Below are positions 8,396-15,981 of a stretch of 40,103 nucleotides of DNA, one piece after another (the stretch's first letter is position 1; the number at the start of each line of letters is the position of its first letter). The notes under the pieces are model-generated. The model saw nothing but the letters and a program-made list of their open reading frames with translations, made no database searches and was not told where the DNA came from. Made by a program: the position numbers and the translations under genes. This DNA is from JBDTNL01 sp039933785. Lineage in GTDB: Bacteria; Acidobacteriota; Thermoanaerobaculia; Multivoradales; JAGPDF01. The stretch lies in NCBI GenBank assembly GCA_039933785.1, contig JBDTNL010000034.1, forward strand, positions 1 through 40,103, given 5' to 3'.

Positions 8396-8428
8396 CAGGC
8401 ATTTCATCCCAACGCGACGAAATGCCTG
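8396..8428. terminator. Perfect 10-bp inverted repeat downstream of the metallo-hydrolase gene
   Basis: CAGGCATTTC at 8396-8405 and GAAATGCCTG at 8419-8428 are exact inverted repeats around a 13-base loop, about 75 bp beyond the stop of the minus-strand hydrolase gene. There is no T-run, so it is not a clear intrinsic terminator; it could stabilise the 3' end or be a protein-binding site. The surrounding 275-bp gap (8228-8502) otherwise holds only the receptor promoter and a 9-bp direct repeat GTCACTGAA at 8326 and 8385. Confidence 0.35.
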
Positions 8429-8502
8429 GTTGCCACCGAGCCGGCCTGCCGGACCGATACATGCACCGGCGGAAAAACGGCCAGCTGCTCTGTCGATTCG
8501 AT

Positions 8503-9231
8503 CTAGAACGCTCGCCCGGGGATGGCCTCGAGCACTTCGCAGGCAACACCGAGCTCGCCGAGACTCCGGCGCAGCGCCTCAGGTTGTCCGGTGAGGATCG
8601 GGAACGTGCCCCAGTGGATCGGCACCACCTGCGACACGCCGAGGAAACCGCAAGCCCGCGCCGCCGCTGCGGGGCCCATGGTGAAGTGATCGCCGATGGG
8701 CAGGAACGCGAGCTCCGGTCGGTACATCTCGGCGATGAGCCGCATGTCGGAGAACAGCGCCGTGTCGCCGGCGTGGTAGAAGGTGAACCCGTTCGGCATG
8801 CGCACCACGTAACCCGAGGCGATGCCGCCGTCGAGGAACTTCCCATCGTCGAGCAACCCGCTCGAGTGATCGGCGCGCACCATCGAGACCGCAAGCCCCA
8901 GAACATCCTGCGTGCCACCGAGATTCATTCCGGCAGTGTTCTCGACGCCTTGAGCCGCGAGCCAGCGGCAGAGCTCGAACGTGCCGATTACCTTGCGCGG
9001 CCGGTGGCGCGTGCAGAGCTCCACCGCATCGTCCATGTGATCCGAATGCGCATGCGTGATGAGCACCGCGTCCAGACGCGAGAGCTCCTTGGCCGCCGCG
9101 GGACACGAGGGATTGCCCGCCACCCAGGGATCGATCAGAACGACCTCGCCGCTCTCGAGCTCGAAGGTCACGGTCGCGTGGCCCAGCCAGGTGAATTTCG
9201 GACGAGCAACAGCACTTGAAAGGCCGTTCAT
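8503..9231 (-). CDS. UlaG-like metal-dependent hydrolase (metallo-beta-lactamase fold, UPF0173 type)
   Basis: The 242-residue protein has the metal-binding motif THAHSDHMDD (about residues 57-66), preceded by VVLIDPWVAGN, and later GGIASGYVV, FYHAGDTALF and PIHWGTFP, which is the normal set for this cytoplasmic hydrolase family. Substrates in the family are mostly unknown; UlaG itself opens L-ascorbate-6-phosphate lactone. The frame is open upstream to 9288, but the ATG at 9231 lies just before the conserved KFTWLGHATV strand. It is also exactly 7 nt after a TACAAT -10 box, so I chose it. The gene is divergent from lpxA. Confidence 0.85.
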   Translation of the reverse strand: MNGLSSAVARPKFTWLGHATVTFELESGEVVLIDPWVAGNPSCPAAAKELSRLDAVLITHAHSDHMDDAVELCTRHRPRKVIGTFELCRWLAAQGVENTAGMNLGGTQDVLGLAVSMVRADHSSGLLDDGKFLDGGIASGYVVRMPNGFTFYHAGDTALFSDMRLIAEMYRPELAFLPIGDHFTMGPAAAARACGFLGVSQVVPIHWGTFPILTGQPEALRRSLGELGVACEVLEAIPGRAF

Positions 9232-9238
9232 ACCTCGA

Positions 9239-9244
9239 ATTGTA
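9239..9244 (-). promoter_or_regulatory. -10 box placed for a leaderless transcript of the metallo-hydrolase gene
   Basis: TACAAT on the minus strand ends 7 nt before the ATG at 9231, so transcription should start at or within a base or two of the start codon. No -35 box is evident. The context GTCTACAATTCGA closely matches GTCTAGAATTCGA before the amidohydrolase gene at 14739. Confidence 0.5.
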
Positions 9245-9297
9245 GACGACGCGGGTGGTAGCATCGCGCACATTCCGAGCCGCTCCACAGCGCACCC

Positions 9298-10107
9298 ATG
9301 ACCGATTCACGCATCCACGAAACGGCCATCGTCGCGCCCGGCGCCCGCCTGGGCGCCGACTGCGAGGTCGGGCCGCATGCCGTGATCGAGGACCAGGTGA
9401 TCGTCGGCGACCGCTGCTCGATCGCCGCCGGAGCGGTGCTCAAGCGATTCACCGAGATCGGCAACGACAATCGGATCGGCGAGTATGCCGTGCTCGGCGG
9501 TCTGCCCCAGGATCTCAAGTTCAAAGACCAAGTCTCCTATCTGCGGCTGGGAGACCGCAACACGATTCGCGAGTCGGTGACGCTCCATCGCGCCACGGCC
9601 GAGGGCGGCGAGACGCGCATCGGCAACGACACGTTTCTGATGGCGGGTTGTCACGTCGGCCACGAGTGCCGCGTGGGTGATCATGTGATCATGGCGAACG
9701 CGGCGTTGCTCGCCGGCCACGTGCAGGTCGGTGAGCGCGCCTTCCTCTCGGGAGCCGCCGCGGTGCATCAGTTCTGCCGCATCGGCCGCAACACCATGGT
9801 GGGCGGCGCCTCGGCGATCCGCCAGGACGTGCTTCCCTTCACCATGACCAACGGCAACCCGTCGCGCACCATCGGGCTGAATCTCATCGGCCTCAAGCGC
9901 TCGGGCTTTTCCTCGGCCGACATCCTGGCGTTGAAGCGGGCGCTGCGCCTGCTCTTCGGCCCGGGCTTGCGCGAAGAGCGTCTGCACCTCGTCGCCGCCA
10001 TCGATTCCCCACCGGTCGCCGAGTTGGTGCAGTTCATCGCCGGCAGCAAGCGCGGCTACTGCGCCCGCCGCCGGCGGGCCAGCGGGGCCGACCAAGGCAC
10101 CGACTGA
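9298..10107 (+). CDS. lpxA: UDP-N-acetylglucosamine O-acyltransferase LpxA
   Basis: The 269-residue length and the hexapeptide-repeat left-handed beta helix are those of LpxA. Landmarks are IHETAIVAPGARLG at the N-terminus, GLPQDLKFK, RESVTLHRAT, the catalytic-His region MAGCHVGHEC (His equivalent to E. coli H125), AAVHQFCRIG, and NLIGLKRSGFS at the start of the helical C-terminal domain. LpxA transfers an R-3-hydroxyacyl chain from ACP to UDP-GlcNAc, the first step of lipid A synthesis, so the organism should make LPS. It stands apart from lpxD, fabZ and lpxB, which are usually clustered with it. The last 20 residues are basic and lack similarity to E. coli LpxA. Confidence 0.93.
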   Translation: MTDSRIHETAIVAPGARLGADCEVGPHAVIEDQVIVGDRCSIAAGAVLKRFTEIGNDNRIGEYAVLGGLPQDLKFKDQVSYLRLGDRNTIRESVTLHRATAEGGETRIGNDTFLMAGCHVGHECRVGDHVIMANAALLAGHVQVGERAFLSGAAAVHQFCRIGRNTMVGGASAIRQDVLPFTMTNGNPSRTIGLNLIGLKRSGFSSADILALKRALRLLFGPGLREERLHLVAAIDSPPVAELVQFIAGSKRGYCARRRRASGADQGTD

Positions 10108-10142
10108 AAACGGACCGCAACGGAATCCCTCGGGAGAGACCT

Positions 10143-10622
10143 ATGCCCATCACCATCGCCAGCTTTGCACTGTTCCTCCACATCGTCGCCTCGTTCTGGC
10201 TCGTCGCCGGCGCCTTCGGAACGACGATCGTGCGCGCCCAGGCCAAGCGCGCCGCCGACCTGCGCGAGCGCGTACCGATCCTCCGGGTCGGCGCGCGCAT
10301 GGCGGCCATCTTCACCATTCCCGGCGCCATCATTGCTGGCCTGCTCGGCTTCTGGCTGCTCACCGCCCGCGGCTGGGGCTTCTCGCCCGGCTGGGTCAGG
10401 GCCTCGATCGGCATCTACCTGCTGATGCTCGCGTCCGGCCTCGGCTACATCGCCCCCAAGATGCGCGCCATGCTCCGCGCCGCCGAAGCCTCGCTCGCCG
10501 CCGGCGCGCCGACCGCGGAGTACCAGCGGCTGGCCGCGAACAAGCTGCCCGGCATCCTGGCGGACGTGAACGCGCTGGGGATCTTGATTCTGACGCTCTT
10601 GATGACGCTCAAGCCGTTCTGA
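10143..10622 (+). CDS. DUF2269-type integral membrane protein
   Basis: This protein has 159 residues with four hydrophobic segments, at about residues 5-25, 50-72, 83-103 and 137-157. The pattern (N-terminal FALFLHIVASFWLVAGAF, central ARMAAIFTIPGAIIAGLLG) fits the DUF2269 family, whose function is unknown. GGGAGAG just upstream of the ATG is a good ribosome-binding site. It follows lpxA by 35 bp on the same strand and may share its transcript. Confidence 0.75.
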   Translation: MPITIASFALFLHIVASFWLVAGAFGTTIVRAQAKRAADLRERVPILRVGARMAAIFTIPGAIIAGLLGFWLLTARGWGFSPGWVRASIGIYLLMLASGLGYIAPKMRAMLRAAEASLAAGAPTAEYQRLAANKLPGILADVNALGILILTLLMTLKPF

Positions 10623-10635
10623 GGCTCAGCTACCG

Positions 10636-11373
10636 TCAACGCGGATAGCGCCGGGGTTCGTCCCATGGCGCCGCGCCTAGCGGGCTGCCCGGTATGGCCG
10701 AGGCCGGCGGCATCAGCAACTGACCGACATCTTCGAACGGCGCCTCGGCGGTCGGCACCCAGCGCTCCCTGCGATCCGCACCCTCGAGGCGCTGCCAGGT
10801 ACTACTCAGCACGGCGCCCTCGGCGGGCGTGCGCCAATGGTCGTTCGCGGCTTGGCATTCTTCCGGCCGGACGTCGCGTTGGGCTCCGGGGCGCGGGTCG
10901 TCGCCGGCCATGATGAAACCTCGACAGCGCGGAGCGTTCGGAGCGTCGACGAGACCGAGGACGTGGCCCAACTCGTGCGCCAGGTTGACGGCGGGAGGGG
11001 CGCAGCGCACGGTCCGGCCGCGGCGATCGACGGCCGCGGCGAACAGCACGACCTGATGGCCGGCGAAGAAACCGCAGCGGCCATCTTGGCTGCTGGCGGC
11101 GATGTAGCGCACGGTCACGGTGCTCTGGCCCGGCGAGGTGGTCGAAAAGACGGGGAAGGCGGAGCCCATCGCGCCGCAGGAGCTCCAGCGGGTCAACGCC
11201 TGTTCGATCGTTCCGGGCGGCAGGCTGCCGTCCGCCACCAGGCCGATGGTCTCGCCGAGCTGCACGCCGGGCTGAGCGGCGGCGCAGGTCTGGGCCCGCA
11301 TCGGCGTCGTGAGCGCGAGGAGGGAGAGAGCCGCGGTCATCGTTGGGGCCAGCCACCGTCCGGTCTCGCGCAT
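10636..11373 (-). CDS. Secreted zinc metalloprotease with HExxHxxGxxD motif
   Basis: From the ATG at 11373, which follows GGAGGAG, the protein has 245 residues and a signal peptide (about 1-28, ending PMRAQT). The zinc site is AHELGHVLGLVD at about residues 134-145, with three metal ligands as in matrixin/metzincin-type proteases. A Met-turn candidate (GFIMAGDD) follows about 18 residues later. Several Cys residues would allow disulfides in the periplasm or outside. The C-terminal 60 residues are of unknown role and contain no sorting signal that I recognise. The gene is alone on its strand, converging with the DUF2269 gene and separated by about 150 bp from the ADOP permease. Confidence 0.8.
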   Translation of the reverse strand: MRETGRWLAPTMTAALSLLALTTPMRAQTCAAAQPGVQLGETIGLVADGSLPPGTIEQALTRWSSCGAMGSAFPVFSTTSPGQSTVTVRYIAASSQDGRCGFFAGHQVVLFAAAVDRRGRTVRCAPPAVNLAHELGHVLGLVDAPNAPRCRGFIMAGDDPRPGAQRDVRPEECQAANDHWRTPAEGAVLSSTWQRLEGADRRERWVPTAEAPFEDVGQLLMPPASAIPGSPLGAAPWDEPRRYPR

Positions 11374-11483
11374 CTTGCTCCTCCAGCGGCGCCTTGAAGG
11401 AACGCCTCTGGAGGTGAATACGCCCGAGGGCGACGATGGATAGCGTGTCGGGGACGGGTAGCGGCAGACCGTGATGAACGGCG

Positions 11484-11510
11484 GCGACCGTCCCGAAATG
11501 GAACGGTCGC
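11484..11510. terminator. Hairpin after the first ADOP gene
   Basis: GCGACCGT at 11484-11491 and ACGGTCGC at 11503-11510 form a perfect 8-bp stem with an 11-base loop, starting 15 bp after the stop of the minus-strand permease gene. No U-run follows, so termination efficiency is uncertain. The rest of the gap 11374-11525 shows nothing else. Confidence 0.35.
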
Positions 11511-11525
11511 GTTGAAGCGTGGGGC

Positions 11526-14306
11526 TCAGTCCGCGCGCAAGGCCGTGGCCGGATCGAGCCGCGACGCGCGGCGCGCGGGGAAATACGCCGCCAGGGTCGC
11601 GATGGCGACGAGCGCGACGATCGCCAGGCCGTACGACGGCAAGTCGAAGGCGTCCACTCCTTGGAGAACGCTGCGCAGCGCCCGGGCGCCGAAGAACGCC
11701 AGGGGCAACCCGACGGCTAGTCCTCGCACCACGACCAGGAGGGCCTCGCGCAGGATCATCCAGCGCACCGCCGCATGATCGGCGCCGAGCGCCATCCGGA
11801 TACCGAGCTCGGCCGTGCGGCGGGTGACCGCGTGAGACACCGTGCCGTAGAGGCCGAGGCAAGCCAAGGCGAGCGCCACGGCTCCGAAGACCCCGGTCAG
11901 CCAGGTCATCATCCGCTCCTGCCCCATCGAGCGCGACACGCGCTCGTCGAGCGTGTCGATCCGGTCGATCGGCAATCGCGGCTCGGTGTCCCGAAACGCC
12001 GCTCGAACCGTGGACACCAGCGCCGCCGGATCCCTCGACGTACGCACCTCTAGACTGTCGAGGTACCAGTCGGTCTGCGCCGCCGGCCGGTACGCCATGT
12101 TCGGCGAGTCACCCTTCACATCGTCATAGTGCGCATCGGCGACCACGCCGACGATCTCGAACGCGTCGGGGCCGAAGTCGGTGTCGTAGCTCCAGCGTTG
12201 TCCAAGGGGGTCTCGTCCAGCGAAATAACGCCGCGCAAAGGTCTGGTTGACGACCGTCACCTTGCGGCCCTCGGCGACATCCTCGGGAAGGAAACCGCGA
12301 CCGCGGAGGATCTTGAGGCCCACCGTCCGGAAGTAGCCCGGGGTGACGACCTCCTCTCGGGTGCGGAGGCGCTCTTCGCGGGGGTGGGTGTAGCCCTGGG
12401 CCTCGAAGCCGCTGGTCGAGCGCGAACCGCTGAAGGGCCCGTTGGCCGACATGCTGGCGGCCTCGACGCCGGGGACGGCGAGCACACGCTCCAGGAGGCG
12501 GCGCTCCAGGCTGGGCAGATCCTTGCTCTCGTAGCCGGCAGAGCGCGCATCGAGCTGCGCCACCAGTAGATGCTGGCGGTCGAATCCGACGTCGACGCGC
12601 ATCATCTGCCGCAGGTTCCGGCCGAACAGCGAAGCGACTACGAGGAGCAGCAGTGAAAACGCCATCTGCCCCGCGATCAGGCGCCGTGACCACGAGGCGC
12701 CCGAACGCGCCCCGCCGGCGACCGCGCGTGCCTGTGCCTTGAGCGTGTCCGCCAGGCGGAGGTCAGTGGCGCGAAAGGCCGGCAGCAATCCAAAGAGCAG
12801 ACCGGTGACGATGGAAACGGCGAGCGTGAAGAGCAGCACGTGCCCGTCGGGCGTTACATTGATGCCGAAGCTCGCCCCGTCGCTCTCGCCGAAGCGCACC
12901 AGGGCGGCGCTACCCCAGATGGCAGCGACCAAGCCGCCGACGCCGCCGAGGAGGGCAAGCAACAGGCTCTCGGTGAAGAGCTGGCGGACCAGGCGTCCGC
13001 GCCCAGCGCCCATGGAGAGCCGGATCGCCACTTCACGCTGGCGGTGGGTCGCGCGGGCGAGGAGCAAGCTCGCGAGGTTGGCACAGGCGACGGCCAACAC
13101 CAGGCCGACCATGGCGAGCAGCACGAGCAGCGGTTTCGCCAAACGATTGCGCAGGTCAGAAAACCCGCGCGCGCCAGGCCGCAAGGTCGCCTGCACGCCG
13201 CGCAGGCGCTCGCGAAATTCCGCGTCGGTGTCGTAGCCGGACATCGCCGCGAAGTCCTGCTGCAGCGCGACGTTGAGCGCGGCTGCCACTCCGGCCGCAG
13301 TACCCGCATGGGTTTTCGGAACCCGCAGCATGAGGTTCAGCCAGGAAAGCTCGCTCTGCTCGACCCACGGTTTGTTCGGATCGCCGTTCGCGTTGCTGAG
13401 GTTCCCCGAGTAACGCAGCTCCGACTGCATCATGACCGGCGCCCAGGCGTCGGCGCCCCGAGTCTCCACCTCCATGCCGAAGAAGTCGGGTGCGGTGACA
13501 CCGACGATCGTCATCGCGGTACCGTTGATGACGATCTCGGTCCCGACCGCACTTGGCGAGCGGGCAAAGCGGCGCGACCAATAGCCGTCGCTGATCACGA
13601 CTACCGGATGCCCCCCGCGGGTCACATTGTCGGAGGGCCCGAGCAGTCTTCCGAGCTGAGGCCGCTGGCGCAACATCGCGAAGCAGTCTCCGGACAGCAA
13701 CTGAACACGACCTGCTGCCGGCGCCGGTGACGACGGCCCCGAGTGGATCGCCGCAATCAGCATCGGTTGAATGGTGCTCTGCGCGCAGACTTCGGCGCGC
13801 CCCCCGAGCAAGCTGGAAGCGGCTCCGACCAGCGGGTAGGAGAATCGCGGCGAGACGCCATCCGGGCTCACGGCCTCGGCGATGAAGAGCTCGTTGGCCG
13901 CCTCGACCGGCAAAGGACGCAGCACGATCGCGTTGATCACCGAGAAGATGGCACTGTTGGCACCGATGCCGAGCGCGAGAGAGAGCACCGCGACCAGAGC
14001 GAAGACCGGACCCCGCCACAGCAATCGCGCGCCAAAGCGAAGGTCCTGGAGAAAATGTTCCACTGGGCGGAGCGTTCGCATGTCTCGACAAGCCTCCTTC
14101 ACCTGATTGAAGCCGTGATTGAAACCGCCGAAGCGGCGGCGAGCCCGCAGGTTGGCCTCTTCGTTCGAAGCTCCGCGCGTCGTTTCGTGTGCGGCCATCT
14201 GCTCCAAATGGAACTGCAGCTCCAGGTCGAGCTCGCGTTCCGCGGTACCGTGCCGCACGAACGAACGCAGCGCGAGCAGGATCCGCTGCGGGAATCTCGT
14301 CGTCAT
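11526..14306 (-). CDS. ADOP-type MacB-like ABC permease
   Basis: The 926-residue protein has the ADOP layout. A cytoplasmic N-terminal prefix (RELDLELQFHLEQMAAHE, about 23-40) is followed by a first membrane helix (FALVAVLSLALGIGANSAIF, about 105-125), a large periplasmic MacB core domain, three helices (about 420-530), a second periplasmic domain and three more helices at the end. The FtsX-type motif ARATHRQREVAIRLSMGAGR (about 440) and its second-half counterpart AVTRRTAELGIRMALGA are clear. Such proteins belong to the MacB/FtsX permease family, but no ATPase gene is nearby, so the partner and substrate are unknown. It is 4 bp downstream of padR, and the pair is almost certainly one operon under PadR control. 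Confidence 0.9.
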   Translation of the reverse strand: MTTRFPQRILLALRSFVRHGTAERELDLELQFHLEQMAAHETTRGASNEEANLRARRRFGGFNHGFNQVKEACRDMRTLRPVEHFLQDLRFGARLLWRGPVFALVAVLSLALGIGANSAIFSVINAIVLRPLPVEAANELFIAEAVSPDGVSPRFSYPLVGAASSLLGGRAEVCAQSTIQPMLIAAIHSGPSSPAPAAGRVQLLSGDCFAMLRQRPQLGRLLGPSDNVTRGGHPVVVISDGYWSRRFARSPSAVGTEIVINGTAMTIVGVTAPDFFGMEVETRGADAWAPVMMQSELRYSGNLSNANGDPNKPWVEQSELSWLNLMLRVPKTHAGTAAGVAAALNVALQQDFAAMSGYDTDAEFRERLRGVQATLRPGARGFSDLRNRLAKPLLVLLAMVGLVLAVACANLASLLLARATHRQREVAIRLSMGAGRGRLVRQLFTESLLLALLGGVGGLVAAIWGSAALVRFGESDGASFGINVTPDGHVLLFTLAVSIVTGLLFGLLPAFRATDLRLADTLKAQARAVAGGARSGASWSRRLIAGQMAFSLLLLVVASLFGRNLRQMMRVDVGFDRQHLLVAQLDARSAGYESKDLPSLERRLLERVLAVPGVEAASMSANGPFSGSRSTSGFEAQGYTHPREERLRTREEVVTPGYFRTVGLKILRGRGFLPEDVAEGRKVTVVNQTFARRYFAGRDPLGQRWSYDTDFGPDAFEIVGVVADAHYDDVKGDSPNMAYRPAAQTDWYLDSLEVRTSRDPAALVSTVRAAFRDTEPRLPIDRIDTLDERVSRSMGQERMMTWLTGVFGAVALALACLGLYGTVSHAVTRRTAELGIRMALGADHAAVRWMILREALLVVVRGLAVGLPLAFFGARALRSVLQGVDAFDLPSYGLAIVALVAIATLAAYFPARRASRLDPATALRAD

Positions 14307-14310
14307 GAGG

Positions 14311-14640
14311 TCAGACCACTCCCAGCAGCGAGGTCACGGCGCCGGACAGCCGCAGCCACTGCTCGGTCTCTTTCTCGAGCTGGGTGCGGCCGGCCCGGGT
14401 CAGCGAGTAGTACTTCGCCCGGCGACCGGCGTCGGTGTCCGCCCATTTGGCGCCGATCCAGCCCTGATGCTCGAGCCGGTGCAAGGCGGGATAGAGCGAT
14501 CCGGGCTGTACCTGCAGAATCTCGCCGGAGGTCTGTTGGATGCGCAGCACGATGCCCCAGCCGTGCATGGGCTCGAGCGCCAGCGTCTTCAGGATCAGCA
14601 GATCCAGCGTGCCTTGCAGGAGGTCGGTGGGTTTCGGCAT
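14311..14640 (-). CDS. PadR-family transcriptional regulator
   Basis: The 109-residue winged-helix protein begins MPKPTDLLQGTLDLLILKTL and contains VQPGSLYPALHRLEHQGWI (recognition helix) and the wing GRRAKYYSLT, all diagnostic of PadR. It belongs to the short PadR type that travels with ADOP permeases in Acidobacteriota. Members usually repress their own operon until a ligand binds. The promoter immediately upstream has nested palindromes between and over the -35 and -10 boxes, which fits autorepression. The predicted leader is only about 10 nt. Confidence 0.92.
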   Translation of the reverse strand: MPKPTDLLQGTLDLLILKTLALEPMHGWGIVLRIQQTSGEILQVQPGSLYPALHRLEHQGWIGAKWADTDAGRRAKYYSLTRAGRTQLEKETEQWLRLSGAVTSLLGVV

Positions 14641-14653
14641 CTACGTCTCGACT

Positions 14654-14687
14654 ATCGAGAGTAAGAGGTCTACCTCTCGATTGTCAA
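14654..14687 (-). promoter_or_regulatory. padR-ADOP promoter with nested palindromic operator
   Basis: On the minus strand, TTGACA (complement of 14682-14687) and TACTCT (complement of 14658-14663) are 18 bp apart. Between them lie ATCGAGAG/CTCTCGAT (14654-14661 with 14674-14681), an exact 8-bp inverted repeat, and inside it AGAGGT/ACCTCT (14664-14669 with 14672-14677). A PadR dimer bound here would block polymerase. The divergent amidohydrolase gene at 14739 may share the control. Confidence 0.65.
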
Positions 14688-14726
14688 GAGAAGAGCTCCG
14701 GTGAGGTCATCGGTAGGGTCTGCGTC

Positions 14727-14732
14727 TAGAAT
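14727..14732 (+). promoter_or_regulatory. -10 box placed for a leaderless amidohydrolase transcript
   Basis: TAGAAT ends 6 nt before the ATG at 14739, and there is no ribosome-binding site, so the mRNA probably begins at or next to the A of the start codon. No convincing -35 is seen. Confidence 0.45.
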
Positions 14733-14738
14733 TCGACC

Positions 14739-15962
14739 ATGCGAACGCTCCTCCTCCCACTGCTCCTGCTCTCCACCACGGCTTCCGCCGGCGCCGACAC
14801 CCCGCCAGCGCCCAGCGCCGTCACCGTGCGGGCCACGACTCTTCTCGACGGCACCGGCGGGCGATCGGGCGATTCCCTGGTCACCATCGTCGATGGACGG
14901 ATCGCCAAGGTCGAGCCCGCGAGTGGCGGCAAGGCGACATACGACCTGCGCCACCTCACCCTGCTCCCCGGCTTGGTCGACACGCACGTCCACATCGGCT
15001 GGCACTTCGATGCCGATGGACGCAGCCATGACGACGAGGACCGCGGCGAATCGTCGGCCGAGACCGTGTTGTACGCGGCCGGCAACGCGGCGCGCACCCT
15101 GCTCGGCGGCGTCACCACGGCGCAGAGCCTCGGCGCGGCGATCGACGGTCCCTTGCGGGATGCCTTGGCGCGCGGCGAAATCCCCGGGCCGCGCCTGCTC
15201 ACCTCGCTCGACCCGCTCGCCGACGAGCGCCTGACCCCGGAGCAACTGCGCGCCGCCGTCCGCGATCGCAAGGCCCGGGGGGCCGATCTAATCAAGATCT
15301 ACGCCTCGCAGAGCATTCGCGACGGCGGCGGTCCCACCATGAGCCAGGAGCAGATGGACGCCGCTTGCGGGGAGGCCAAGGCGCAGGGCCTGCGCACAGC
15401 CGTCCACGCCCACGGACCGGAGAGCGCGCATCGCTCGGCGCAGGCCGGATGTACCTCGATCGAACATGGCGCACTGCTCGATCAGGCAACCCTGAGCTAT
15501 CTCGCCGAGCGCGGCACGTACTTCGACCCCAACATCCATCTCATCTTCAGCAACTACTTCGAGAACAAAGCGCACTTCCTCGGCACCGGCAACTTCACCG
15601 CCGCGGGATTCCAGCAGATGGAGAAAGCGGTGCCGAAGGCGCTCGCCGTATTCCGGATGGCGCTCGCGACGCCGCATCTCCGGGTGGTGTTCGGAACGGA
15701 CGCGGTCGCCGGAGCGCACGGACGCAATGTCGAGGAGCTCATCTACCGCGTCGAAACCGGCGGGCAGAATGCCATGGACGCCTTGGTCGCGGCGACTTCT
15801 CTGTCGGCGCAGTCGCTCGGCCTGGGCAGCGAGACCGGGCGCATCGCGCCGGGCTTCTCGGCGGATCTCATCGCGGTGGACGGCGATCCTTCGCGCGACA
15901 TCACCGCGCTGCGGCGAGTCGTGTTCGTGATGCGCGGCGGCCGGGTCTGGAAAGCGCCCTAG
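14739..15962 (+). CDS. Secreted amidohydrolase (imidazolonepropionase-like / Xaa-Pro dipeptidase type)
   Basis: The 407-residue protein has a signal peptide (about 1-19, ASAGA) and a complete amidohydrolase metal site. This comprises LLPGLVDTHVHIG (HxH, about 78-90), the bridging Lys region LIKIYAS, HAHG and SIEHG for the two further His, and VFGTDAV for the catalytic Asp. The C-terminal strand LIAVDGDPSRDI is typical of the imidazolonepropionase-like branch, many of which are exported dipeptidases or prolidases. The exact substrate is unknown. It is divergent from padR-ADOP and has no close partner downstream, where an alpha/beta hydrolase gene converges. Confidence 0.85.
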   Translation: MRTLLLPLLLLSTTASAGADTPPAPSAVTVRATTLLDGTGGRSGDSLVTIVDGRIAKVEPASGGKATYDLRHLTLLPGLVDTHVHIGWHFDADGRSHDDEDRGESSAETVLYAAGNAARTLLGGVTTAQSLGAAIDGPLRDALARGEIPGPRLLTSLDPLADERLTPEQLRAAVRDRKARGADLIKIYASQSIRDGGGPTMSQEQMDAACGEAKAQGLRTAVHAHGPESAHRSAQAGCTSIEHGALLDQATLSYLAERGTYFDPNIHLIFSNYFENKAHFLGTGNFTAAGFQQMEKAVPKALAVFRMALATPHLRVVFGTDAVAGAHGRNVEELIYRVETGGQNAMDALVAATSLSAQSLGLGSETGRIAPGFSADLIAVDGDPSRDITALRRVVFVMRGGRVWKAP

Positions 15963-15981
15963 GCGAAAGTTGTCCGCGTGG

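Noticed and set aside
8396..8428. Perfect inverted repeat as an insertion-sequence end
   Set aside because: It is a single stem-loop with a 13-base loop, without a transposase or a second copy in the window.
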